From NCBI GenBank assembly GCA_905373195.1, contig CAJPSG010000091.1, positions 1 through 5,567 on the forward strand: a stretch of DNA of 5,567 nucleotides. The letters run 5' to 3'. A program made the translations under genes and the position numbers. The notes under the pieces were generated by a model. The model had not been told where the DNA came from. It searched no databases and worked only from the letters and a program-made list of their open reading frames with translations. This document shows positions 1 through 5,363 of this stretch, piece after piece (position 1 is the stretch's first letter; each line of letters starts with the position of its first letter). This stretch comes from Kingella oralis (GTDB lineage: Bacteria; Pseudomonadota; Gammaproteobacteria; Burkholderiales; Neisseriaceae).

Positions 1-43
1 CATCCCGCCGCCCAAGGCTTGCACCATGCGCAACGCCATCAGC

Positions 44-55
44 TGCTCGGCGGTT
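44..55 (+). repeat. Left arm of the inversion-bounding inverted repeat
   Basis: TGCTCGGCGGTT is the exact reverse complement of 144-155. With two mismatches the match extends to 40-58 against 141-159 (17 of 19). In the restored gene one arm encodes LLGG and the other AEQ, so both repeats lie inside coding sequence. Confidence 0.9.
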
Positions 56-143
56 CGCTGTCCGACATCAAAGGGCGGCGCAACATCGCGCTGTTTGGCT
101 TAACCATTTTTCTGATTGGCTGCGCAGGGTTGATTTTTGTGCA

Positions 144-155
144 AACCGCCGAGCA
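144..155 (-). repeat. Right arm of the inversion-bounding inverted repeat
   Basis: AACCGCCGAGCA pairs perfectly with 44-55. The 88 bases between the two arms are the part whose orientation matters. The minus-strand reading of this arm (LLGG) is where the efflux protein loses its family sequence. Confidence 0.9.
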
Positions 156-368
156 ACTGCCCTGCCGCCACGCCAAACATAAATGTGCTGAGGCTTTTTT
201 CAATTTGATGGATGTCGGCTTGCAGCGCGGTGGCAATTTGCGGCAGCGAAGGCAAATAAGCATCAATGGACAGCGGCATGATGGCGATAAGCATCGCCAT
301 AAGGAACGCCATCTGCTTGGTGGAGAGGGGGCGGGCTGTTTGCATGGTGTGAACGCGTGATTAAGATG

Positions 369-408
369 AGGCAGCCTGAAAACGGGAAAACGGGTTTTCA
401 GGCTGCCT
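369..408 (-). terminator. DUS inverted-repeat hairpin between bcp and the efflux gene
   Basis: Two exact DUS copies face each other (369-380 plus, 397-408 minus). They give a perfect 15-bp stem (369-383 with 394-408) and a 10-base loop. Paired DUS commonly serve as terminators in this family, and this one lies 102 bases past the bcp stop. There is no T-run after it on either strand. It also lies downstream of the promoter at 432-460, so it would be in the leader of the efflux transcript and could attenuate it. Confidence 0.7.
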
Positions 409-431
409 AATAGGGTTGTTAAACGAGGCGG

Positions 432-460
432 ATTATACGCTTGGGGCTAGGAAAGCTCAA
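432..460 (-). promoter_or_regulatory. Sigma-70-type promoter for the efflux gene
   Basis: On the minus strand, TTGAGC (460-455) and a perfect TATAAT (437-432) are separated by exactly 17 bases. Transcription would start near 425, about 80 bases before the ATG at 345, and would pass through the DUS hairpin at 408-369. I see no strong Shine-Dalgarno sequence just before that ATG. Confidence 0.7.
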
Positions 461-510
461 ACACGAGAAGGGTTTAGCGGTGGTGTATTGAACGCGAAAA
501 ACCCAACAGG

Positions 511-945
511 TTACGCATTTTGCAGCGCGGCTAACACGGCTTCGGCGTGCCCCGCCACTTTTACTTTGCGCCATTCGTGCGCGATATTGCCCGCACGGTC
601 TAACACAAAAGTGCTGCGCTCAATGCCGATGTGTTCTTTGCCGTAGAGTTTTTTCAGCTTCAACACGCCAAATTGTTGGCACACGGTTTCATCGGCATCG
701 CTGAGCAGGGGAAAGGTAAAGCCTTGCTTGGCGCAAAAATTTTGATGCGTTTTCACACTGTCGCGCGAGATGCCGACCACAGTGTAGCCCAAGGCTTGAA
801 ATTCGGGCAGCAGGCGGTTGAAGTCCAAGCCTTCGGTGGTGCAGCCCGCGCTGTGGTCTTTGGGGTAGAAATAGACAATCAGCGGGAGATGTTCTTGGCT
901 GTGGAAAATATCGCCGTTGGAAGAGGGGAGCGAGAATTGGGGCAT
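511..945 (-). CDS. bcp: Bcp/PrxQ-type thiol peroxidase (peroxiredoxin)
   Basis: This cytoplasmic enzyme reduces hydrogen peroxide and organic hydroperoxides with a reactive cysteine, usually recharged by thioredoxin. The 144 residues carry the family pattern in order: FSLPSSNGD (4-12), YFYPKDHSAGCTTE (25-38) with the peroxidatic Cys35, VVGISRDS (56-63), FPLLSDADE (78-86), and IERSTFVLD (108-116) with the conserved Arg110. The second cysteine that many Bcp enzymes have five residues after the first is absent. Cys71 and Cys89 are present instead, so resolution is either through one of these or one-Cys. An in-frame stop at 963-961 leaves ATG 945 as the only upstream start, about seven residues shorter at the N-terminus than usual. 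No clear ribosome binding site is seen. It lies in the same direction as pilTU but is separated by DUS hairpins, so it is probably its own unit. Confidence 0.93.
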   Translation of the reverse strand: MPQFSLPSSNGDIFHSQEHLPLIVYFYPKDHSAGCTTEGLDFNRLLPEFQALGYTVVGISRDSVKTHQNFCAKQGFTFPLLSDADETVCQQFGVLKLKKLYGKEHIGIERSTFVLDRAGNIAHEWRKVKVAGHAEAVLAALQNA

Positions 946-986
946 GATGGGCTTTCGGGGTTAGGGTTGGTGTTGCGCCGAACAGC

Positions 987-1032
987 GTTTTCAGGCTGCC
1001 GTTAAGCGCGATGGATAAGGCAGCCTGAAAAC
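987..1032 (-). terminator. DUS inverted-repeat hairpin upstream of bcp
   Basis: A one-mismatch DUS (990-1001, minus) faces an exact DUS (1018-1029, plus), giving a 14-bp stem, 987-1000 with 1019-1032. It lies between pilU and bcp and is the second such hairpin after pilU. It could end read-through from pilTU, but it also lies only 41 bases before the bcp start, so it may be in the bcp leader. No T-run follows. Confidence 0.5.
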
Positions 1033-1034
1033 AG

Positions 1035-1062
1035 ATTAAACGATGGTAAACATGGCAAACAA
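1035..1062 (-). promoter_or_regulatory. Weak candidate promoter for bcp
   Basis: Minus-strand TTGTTT (1062-1057) and TTTAAT (1040-1035) are 16 bases apart. The -10 matches five of six consensus bases and the -35 only three. It is the best candidate I found in the DUS-rich spacer. If real, its transcript would cross the hairpin at 1032-987. Confidence 0.25.
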
Positions 1063-1065
1063 ACT

Positions 1066-1077
1066 TTCAGGCTGCCT
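1066..1077 (-). repeat. DNA uptake sequence, single copy
   Basis: An exact minus-strand AGGCAGCCTGAA, unpaired, between two DUS hairpins in the pilU-bcp spacer. Confidence 0.9.
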
Positions 1078-1115
1078 TTGGGTGTGATGGAAGGGCTTTT
1101 ATCTTGCATACAAGA

Positions 1116-1153
1116 TTTTCAGGCTGCCCTAACGCATTAAGGCAGCCTGAAAA
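1116..1153 (-). terminator. DUS hairpin terminator of the pilT-pilU operon
   Basis: A one-mismatch DUS (1118-1129, minus) faces an exact DUS (1140-1151, plus). They form a 13-bp stem (1116-1128 with 1141-1153) that extends, past one mismatch, by TAA/TTA pairing. It begins 14 bases after the pilU stop, the usual place for a DUS-type terminator. There is no T-run downstream. Confidence 0.7.
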
Positions 1154-1167
1154 CGGTTTTAAACGGA

Positions 1168-2442
1168 TTACAAAATATTCAAATCCGAAACGCGGTCATA
1201 CATTTGCCCCGGCTCTTTGCCCTCTTCCCATAAGGTGATTTTCAGGCGCAAGTCGCTGGCGGATTCGGCTTGGCGCAAGGCTTCGTCTAGGGTGATGCGC
1301 CCTGAGGTGTAGAGTTTGAACAAATCTTGGTCAAACGTTTGCATACCCTCGGATTGGGAACGCTCAATCAAGCGCATCATCTCAATCAGCTCGCCTTTCA
1401 TCATGTAGTCCGCCATTGCGGGTGAGTTAATCAGCAAGTCCACAATCGCAGTTCGCCCGCCTTCAATCAAGCGCGCCAAACGTTGCCCGATGATGCCGAC
1501 CACGTTGAGCGACAAGTCCAACAACACTTGTTTGTGCTGCTCTTCGGGGTAGAAGTTCATGATACGTTCCACCGCTTGCACGGCGTTGTTGGCGTGGATG
1601 GTGAAGAACACCAAGTGCCCCGTTTGCGCTAGCTGCAAGGCGTATTCCATCGTGTGTTCGTTACGTACCTCCCCCACGCAGACCACATCGGGCGCTTGAC
1701 GCATCGCCGATTGCACCGCCATAGACCAAGAGTTGGTGTCAATGCCTAATTCGCGTTGGGTGAAGATGCTTTTGATGGGGGTGTGGATGTATTCCACAGG
1801 GTCTTCGATGGTTACGATATGCCCCGCCGCGTGTTTGTTGCGCCAGTCTAGCATCGCTGCCATAGAGGTGGATTTACCCGAACCCGTTGCCCCTGCCAAA
1901 ATAATCAAGCCGCGCGGCTGCATGGCAAGTTCTTTTAAGCCTTGTGGCAGTTTCAAATCGTCCACCGTTAAGATTTTGGTGGTGATGCGCCGCCACACCA
2001 TGCCCACGTGCCCTTGCTCGTGATAGGCATTCACACGATAGCGCACGCCTGTGGCAGAAGTAACTGAATAGTTCAACTCCAATTCTTCTTCAAAGCGGAT
2101 GCGTTGCTCATCGCTCATGGTGGAATACACCAACACTTCGGTGTCTTGCGGCGTAAGCGGTTTCAGCGGCACGGGCGTGAGCTCGCCGTTGATTTTGAAT
2201 GAAGGCGGGAAGTTTACGCTGATGAAAATATCGGAAGCCAAGCGTTTTTCGCATTCGGCAGACATTTTTTCCAGCAAAGGATGCAAGCCCGGTTTCTCTT
2301 TGCGCGCCATCACGCTGGCAACGGTTTTTTCAGGCTGCCCTTTGGGCGCAGCTTTGGGAGCTTGCGGTTTCACTTGGTAATCGTTTACAAAGTCTTCCAG
2401 CAGGTTGGCTAAACCAGCATTGGGGTTGTTTTGTGCTGACAT
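1168..2442 (-). CDS. pilU: PilU, accessory type IV pilus retraction ATPase
   Basis: PilU is a hexameric cytoplasmic ATPase of the PilT class that works with PilT to retract type IV pili. The 424 residues comprise an N-terminal Pro/Lys/Ala-rich extension (about 1-50), a PAS-like N-terminal domain (about 55-160), and the RecA-like core. Walker A is GATGSGKST (184-192, Lys190). The Asp box is TIEDP (211-215), Walker B is PDVVCVGEVR (251-260) with Glu258, and the His box is TGHLVFFTIH (274-283). PilT's C-terminal AIRNLIRE motif is replaced by PAMADYMMKGELIE (341-354), and a long C-terminal tail follows, both as expected of PilU. ATG 2442 follows an AAGAGAGA purine stretch, 18 bases after the pilT stop, so the two are one operon. 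A near-DUS falls in the N-terminal linker. Confidence 0.96.
   Translation of the reverse strand: MSAQNNPNAGLANLLEDFVNDYQVKPQAPKAAPKGQPEKTVASVMARKEKPGLHPLLEKMSAECEKRLASDIFISVNFPPSFKINGELTPVPLKPLTPQDTEVLVYSTMSDEQRIRFEEELELNYSVTSATGVRYRVNAYHEQGHVGMVWRRITTKILTVDDLKLPQGLKELAMQPRGLIILAGATGSGKSTSMAAMLDWRNKHAAGHIVTIEDPVEYIHTPIKSIFTQRELGIDTNSWSMAVQSAMRQAPDVVCVGEVRNEHTMEYALQLAQTGHLVFFTIHANNAVQAVERIMNFYPEEQHKQVLLDLSLNVVGIIGQRLARLIEGGRTAIVDLLINSPAMADYMMKGELIEMMRLIERSQSEGMQTFDQDLFKLYTSGRITLDEALRQAESASDLRLKITLWEEGKEPGQMYDRVSDLNIL
2329..2340 (-). repeat. DUS with one mismatch inside pilU
   Basis: TTCAGGCTGCCC on the plus strand differs from the DUS complement in its last base. It encodes part of GQPEK (residues 35-39) in the flexible N-terminal extension, where a DUS can be tolerated. 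Confidence 0.65.
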
Positions 2443-2460
2443 GGCGGTCTCTCTTTATTG

Positions 2461-3513
2461 TTACACAATCATATCGGGGTTTTGCGCTTTGGCGCGGGCA
2501 TCGGCAAGCGACACGATATTGCGGCGCACCAAGTCTTGCAAACATTGGTCAAGCGTTTGCATACCGAAGTTTTGCCCTGTTTGGATGGATGATTGCATTT
2601 GGGCAATTTTGTTCTCGCGAATCAAGTTACGAATCGCGGGGGTGGAAATCATGATTTCATGCGCGGCAACACGCCCTTTGCCGTCTTTGGTTTTCAGCAG
2701 CGTTTGCGCGATAACGGCACGCAGCGATTCAGACAACATAGAACGCACCATTTCTTTTTCGGCGGCGGGGAATACGTCAATAATACGGTCAATAGTTTTG
2801 GCGGCGGATGTGGTGTGCAAGGTGCCGAATACCAAGTGCCCCGTTTCGGCGGCAGTCAATGCCAAGCCGATGGTTTCGGGGTCGCGCATCTCGCCCACCA
2901 GAATAATATCGGGGTCTTCACGCAAGGCAGAGCGCAGGGCGTTGGCAAAGCTGTGGGTGTGTTCGCCCAATTCGCGTTGGTTCACAAGGCATTTTTTGGA
3001 TTGGTGCACAAACTCAATGGGGTCTTCAATGGTGAGAATGTGGGCGGCATAGTGGTCATTTACATAGTCCATCATGGCGGCGAGGGTGGTGGATTTGCCC
3101 GAACCTGTTGGCCCTGTTACCAACACCAAGCCACGTGGGTTATCGGCGATTTTTTGGAAAATGCGCGGAGCTTTGAGCTCTTCCAGCGTTAACACTTTGC
3201 TGGGAATGGTACGCAACACGGCGGCGGGCCCGCGGTTGGTGTTAAATGCGTTCACACGAAAGCGAGCGATGTTGGGCAGCTCAAATGAAAAGTCGGTTTC
3301 TAGGTTTTGTTGATAGTTTTTGCGTTGCAAGTCGTTCATGATGGAGCTAATCATGGTGCCGACTTCGTCTGCGTTCATTTCGGGCAGGTTGATGCGGCGG
3401 ATGTCGCCGTTCACGCGAATCATGGGGGGCAGACCTGCAGAGATGTGTAAGTCTGATGCTTTGTTTTTCACGCCAAAGGCGAGAAGGTCGGTAATCTGCA
3501 TAGCTGTGCTCAT
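2461..3513 (-). CDS. pilT: PilT, type IV pilus retraction ATPase
   Basis: PilT is the hexameric motor that depolymerises type IV pili, driving twitching motility and, in Neisseriaceae, uptake of DNA bound through DUS. The 350 residues start MSTAMQITDLLAFGVKNK, and MQITDLLAFG matches the N-terminus of neisserial PilT. Walker A is GPTGSGKST (134-142, Lys140). The Asp box is TIEDP (161-165), Walker B is DPDIILVGEMRD (200-211) with catalytic Glu208, and the His box contains TGHLVFGTLHT. The retraction motif AIRNLIRE lies at 293-300. An ATG at 3552 is in frame, but the one at 3513 has a good AAAGG site seven bases upstream (3525-3521) and gives the normal family length, so I chose it. ATG 3501 is the only other reasonable choice. 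It is first in an operon with pilU and divergent from lapAB. Confidence 0.97.
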   Translation of the reverse strand: MSTAMQITDLLAFGVKNKASDLHISAGLPPMIRVNGDIRRINLPEMNADEVGTMISSIMNDLQRKNYQQNLETDFSFELPNIARFRVNAFNTNRGPAAVLRTIPSKVLTLEELKAPRIFQKIADNPRGLVLVTGPTGSGKSTTLAAMMDYVNDHYAAHILTIEDPIEFVHQSKKCLVNQRELGEHTHSFANALRSALREDPDIILVGEMRDPETIGLALTAAETGHLVFGTLHTTSAAKTIDRIIDVFPAAEKEMVRSMLSESLRAVIAQTLLKTKDGKGRVAAHEIMISTPAIRNLIRENKIAQMQSSIQTGQNFGMQTLDQCLQDLVRRNIVSLADARAKAQNPDMIV

Positions 3514-3565
3514 AATGATGCCTTTGCAAAAGTGGATTGAATTAAGCCTCATATTTTAAATAATT

Positions 3566-3580
3566 TTCAGGCTGCCTGAA
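3566..3580. repeat. Overlapping DUS of two dialects
   Basis: TTCAGGCTGCCTGAA is palindromic apart from its centre. The minus strand (3577-3566) reads the Kingella-type AGGCAGCCTGAA. The plus strand (3569-3580) reads AGGCTGCCTGAA, the Simonsiella-type form. It sits just upstream of pilT. Confidence 0.8.
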
Positions 3581-3615
3581 AGCAAATGTTAAGAAAGGTT
3601 GGGATTTTGTTGTAT

Positions 3616-3627
3616 TTCAGGCTGCCT
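3616..3627 (-). repeat. DNA uptake sequence
   Basis: An exact minus-strand copy in the pilT-lapA divergent spacer, not paired with a nearby inverted copy. Confidence 0.9.
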
Positions 3628-3688
3628 TTGTTTACGTTTGGGATGGCAGTTTAGATGATGGTTTAAATGCGGGGCAATGAAAGGCAGT

Positions 3689-3716
3689 ATCACAAGGCTG
3701 CCAAATCGTTTACACT
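3689..3716 (+). promoter_or_regulatory. Weak candidate promoter for lapAB
   Basis: ATCACA (3689-3694) and TACACT (3711-3716) are 16 bases apart, each matching four of six consensus bases. It is correctly placed in the divergent spacer, but the match is marginal. Confidence 0.25.
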
Positions 3717-3743
3717 TACGCCCTGCATCGGGCTTTGCCTATT

Positions 3744-3755
3744 TTCAGGCTGCCT
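3744..3755 (-). repeat. DNA uptake sequence upstream of lapA
   Basis: An exact minus-strand copy 43 bases before the lapA start, followed by a T-rich run (TTTTTATTTT, ending at 3764). There is no inverted partner, so I do not call a terminator. Confidence 0.88.
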
Positions 3756-3798
3756 TTTTATTTTGCGACCCATTTTTGACATACAACAGGGAACTGTG

Positions 3799-4101
3799 AT
3801 GAAACTGTTTTACACCATAATTAAACTGGTTATTTTGGCGATATTGCTGGTGTTTGCTTTAATTAACACGGCAAAAGTGCAATTTTTTTATCTGCCCAGC
3901 GAATTTATTGAATTGCCGTTGATTGTGATTTTGTTTGGCGCGTTTGTGGCGGGCGCGTTGTTTGGCTTGTTTGCGCTGTTTGGGCGTTTAATCCATCTGC
4001 GCAACGAGAATGCACGTTTGCGTGCCGAGGTGCAAAAAAATGCGCGTTTGACCACGCAAGATATTGCTGCGCCTGCGCCGATTAACGTAGCCAAAAAATA
4101 A
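3799..4101 (+). CDS. lapA: LapA family inner-membrane protein (DUF1049)
   Basis: LapA (YciS in E. coli) is a small inner-membrane protein that pairs with LapB in controlling LPS assembly. The 100 residues have two membrane helices (about 6-24 and 39-63). Between them is NTAKVQFFYLP, the usual periplasmic stretch of the family, and after them a short charged helix (HLRNENARLRAEVQK, 66-80) likely to form a coiled coil in the cytoplasm. The start at 3799 has AGGGA at 3788-3792, six bases upstream. An in-frame ATG at 3667 would add 44 residues with no family resemblance and lacks a good ribosome site, so I rejected it. The gene is eight bases upstream of lapB, whose ribosome binding site overlaps its stop codon. 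Confidence 0.92.
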   Translation: MKLFYTIIKLVILAILLVFALINTAKVQFFYLPSEFIELPLIVILFGAFVAGALFGLFALFGRLIHLRNENARLRAEVQKNARLTTQDIAAPAPINVAKK

Positions 4102-4109
4102 GGCAAAAC

Positions 4110-5285
4110 ATGGAAAACGCTGAAATAATTTGGTGGGTGCTTATCCCGATTATTTTGTTGCCCATCTGTTTTGGGATGGGCTGGTTTGCGGCGCGGATTG
4201 ATATGAAAACCGTGTTGAAACAGGCAAAAACTGTGCCCGCAGGCTTTTACGCCAGCTTGGATGCGCTGGTGGACAAAAACACGGGGCGCGCGGCGCATAA
4301 TCTTGCCGAAGTGATTGACCAACAACAAAATTCGTATGATTTGAACTTAACGCTGGGCAAGCTCTATCGTCAGCGCGGCGAAAACGACAAAGCCATCGCT
4401 ATGCACAAAGCCTTGCTGGATTCGCCCGACACGGTGGGCGACAAGCGCACGCGCGTGTTATACGAGCTGGGCTTGAACTACCAAAGCGCGGGTTTGGTGG
4501 ACAGAGCCGAGCAAATTTTCTTGGAATTGCAGCAGGGCAACATGGCAAAGCAAGCCAATGAAGTGTTGCTCAATATTTATCAGCAAGACCGCGATTGGGA
4601 GCAAGCCATCGCCACCGCGCAGCTTTTGGCGCACGATGAGCAAACGTATCAATTTGAAATGGCGCAGTTTTATTGCGAAATTGCGCAGGGCGAATTGTTT
4701 AAATCGCAGTTTGAACAAGCCCGCGCGCACGTTCAGGCAGCCTTATCTGCCAACCGAAAATGCACCCGCGCCAATATGATTTTGGGCGATATTGAGCAAA
4801 AGCAGGGGCATTTTCAGGCTGCCATTGATGCCTACACCGCGATTGAGAAGCAAAACCACGCTTATTTGAGCATGATAGGCGAGAAGCTGTATGACGCTTA
4901 TGACGCGCTGGGCAAGGCGCAAGATGGCTTGGAGGTGTTGATTGGTTATGCCAAAACGTTTCCGCAGTTGGATTTGAACAATGTGATTTACGAAAAATCG
5001 CTGCTGCTGTGGGGCGAGGAAAAAGCCAACCAAATGATGGTGGAATTGGTGCGCGCTAAGCCCGATTTAAACGGCATGTATCGCCTGCTGGGCTTGCAAA
5101 TGAGCGATTTGAACCCGCAATGGAAAGCCGATGCCGATATGATGCGCAATGTGATTGGGCGGCAAGTGCAGCGCAGTTGGATGTATCGCTGTCGCAACTG
5201 CCATTTCAAATCGCAAGTGTTTTTCTGGCATTGCCCCGCGTGCAACAAATGGGAAACGTTTACGCCGAATAAGATTGAAGTGTGA
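4110..5285 (+). CDS. lapB: LapB (YciM), LPS assembly TPR protein with rubredoxin-like domain
   Basis: LapB is an inner-membrane-anchored scaffold that directs FtsH to degrade LpxC and so limits LPS synthesis. The 391 residues (E. coli LapB has 389) begin with one membrane anchor (about 7-28). A cytoplasmic array of TPR helices follows from about 45 to 340, for example LTLGKLYRQRGENDKAIAMH (80-99) and ARVYELGLNY-like repeats after it. The C-terminus is a zinc-binding rubredoxin-like domain with CRNC (361-364) and CPAC (375-378), all four cysteines present. AAGG at 4100-4103, overlapping the lapA stop, is the ribosome binding site, so translation of the two is probably linked. Two DUS-like 12-mers fall in adjacent TPR helices. 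It appears complete. Confidence 0.96.
   Translation: MENAEIIWWVLIPIILLPICFGMGWFAARIDMKTVLKQAKTVPAGFYASLDALVDKNTGRAAHNLAEVIDQQQNSYDLNLTLGKLYRQRGENDKAIAMHKALLDSPDTVGDKRTRVLYELGLNYQSAGLVDRAEQIFLELQQGNMAKQANEVLLNIYQQDRDWEQAIATAQLLAHDEQTYQFEMAQFYCEIAQGELFKSQFEQARAHVQAALSANRKCTRANMILGDIEQKQGHFQAAIDAYTAIEKQNHAYLSMIGEKLYDAYDALGKAQDGLEVLIGYAKTFPQLDLNNVIYEKSLLLWGEEKANQMMVELVRAKPDLNGMYRLLGLQMSDLNPQWKADADMMRNVIGRQVQRSWMYRCRNCHFKSQVFFWHCPACNKWETFTPNKIEV
4732..4743 (-). repeat. DUS variant (Simonsiella-type form) inside lapB
   Basis: The minus strand reads AGGCTGCCTGAA, one base from the common form here. It encodes VQAAL in a TPR helix, so chance coding similarity is possible. Confidence 0.55.
4813..4824 (-). 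repeat. DUS with one mismatch inside lapB
   Basis: TTCAGGCTGCCA on the plus strand matches 11 of 12 bases. It encodes FQAAI in the TPR helix after the one carrying the previous copy. Confidence 0.6.
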
Positions 5286-5303
5286 TGTTTGCTGACTGAT
5301 GAT

Positions 5304-5346
5304 GTTTTCAGGCTGCCTTATTGCGATGAATAGGCAGCCTGAAAAC
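5304..5346 (+). terminator. DUS hairpin terminator of lapAB
   Basis: Exact DUS copies at 5307-5318 (minus) and 5332-5343 (plus) form a perfect 15-bp stem (5304-5318 with 5332-5346) with a 13-base loop. It starts 18 bases after the lapB stop. It also lies directly before the next plus-strand gene. No T-run follows. Confidence 0.72.
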
Positions 5347-5363
5347 CATATTGAGAAAAGAAT

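Larger units (their letters stand above)
44..155. other. Inverted segment inside the efflux gene, bounded by short inverted repeats
   Basis: The plus strand here encodes LLGGSLSDIKGRRNIALFGL and then a hydrophobic helix ending VQTAEQL, although the gene lies on the minus strand. Reversing the 112-bp segment joins GQLLGG to SLSDIKGRRN at one end and TAEQ to LMALRM at the other, both in frame. That matches the order of a Bcr/CflA protein: helix 1-2, motif A loop, next helix, then the LRxxQALGGG region. No recombinase gene is visible in the window. Seen: the strand switch and frame rescue. Inferred: an inversion event at the repeats. Confidence 0.85.
1..345 (-). pseudogene. Bcr/CflA-family MFS drug efflux transporter, 5' part, disrupted by an internal inversion
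   Basis: Members of this family are 12-helix inner-membrane proton antiporters that export drugs or small metabolites. The start is ATG at 345; an in-frame stop at 363-361 rules out an earlier one. Residues 13-32 form the first membrane helix, and SIDAYLPSLP (26-35) is the family's conserved end of that helix. The frame runs to GQLLGG (62-67), then turns into unrelated residues and stops at 102-100, giving an 81-residue product. The expected continuation, with motif A (SLSDIKGRRN) and the next helix, is present on the opposite strand at 54-155. The following piece (LMALRMVQALGGGM) returns on the minus strand at 43-1. Flipping 44-155 restores a single frame with no stop. The gene continues beyond the window. 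In the orientation shown it cannot make a transporter. The Bcr/CflA family call is firm; the substrate is unknown. Confidence 0.85.

Noticed and set aside
19..360. 113-residue plus-strand reading frame with a hydrophobic segment at the left end
   Set aside because: Only its 44-155 part is protein-like, and that is the inverted piece of the minus-strand efflux gene. The rest is antisense to the real N-terminus.
1101..1116. Small palindrome ATCTTGCATACAAGAT in the pilU-bcp spacer
   Set aside because: The six-base AT-rich arms are too weak for a terminator call, and I could not match it to a known operator.
2593..3192. Long plus-strand open frame (199 residues) and others over pilT/pilU
   Set aside because: They are antisense shadows of pilT and pilU, with Gly/Phe-rich low-quality composition and no family resemblance.
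3514..3552. Upstream in-frame ATG (3552) as the pilT start
   Set aside because: It would add 13 residues absent from neisserial PilT, while ATG 3513 has an AAAGG site at proper spacing.
3720..3733. GCCC-GGGC hairpin followed by TTT upstream of lapA
   Set aside because: The four-bp stem is too short, and there is no upstream gene on that strand that needs a terminator.
3667..3798. N-terminal extension of lapA from ATG 3667
   Set aside because: It has no resemblance to LapA and contains a DUS, and ATG 3799 has a clear AGGGA ribosome site.
369..5346. Regular short repeats considered as a CRISPR array or transposon ends
   Set aside because: They are all the 12-mer DUS, irregularly spaced in both orientations, with no spacers, transposase or target duplications.
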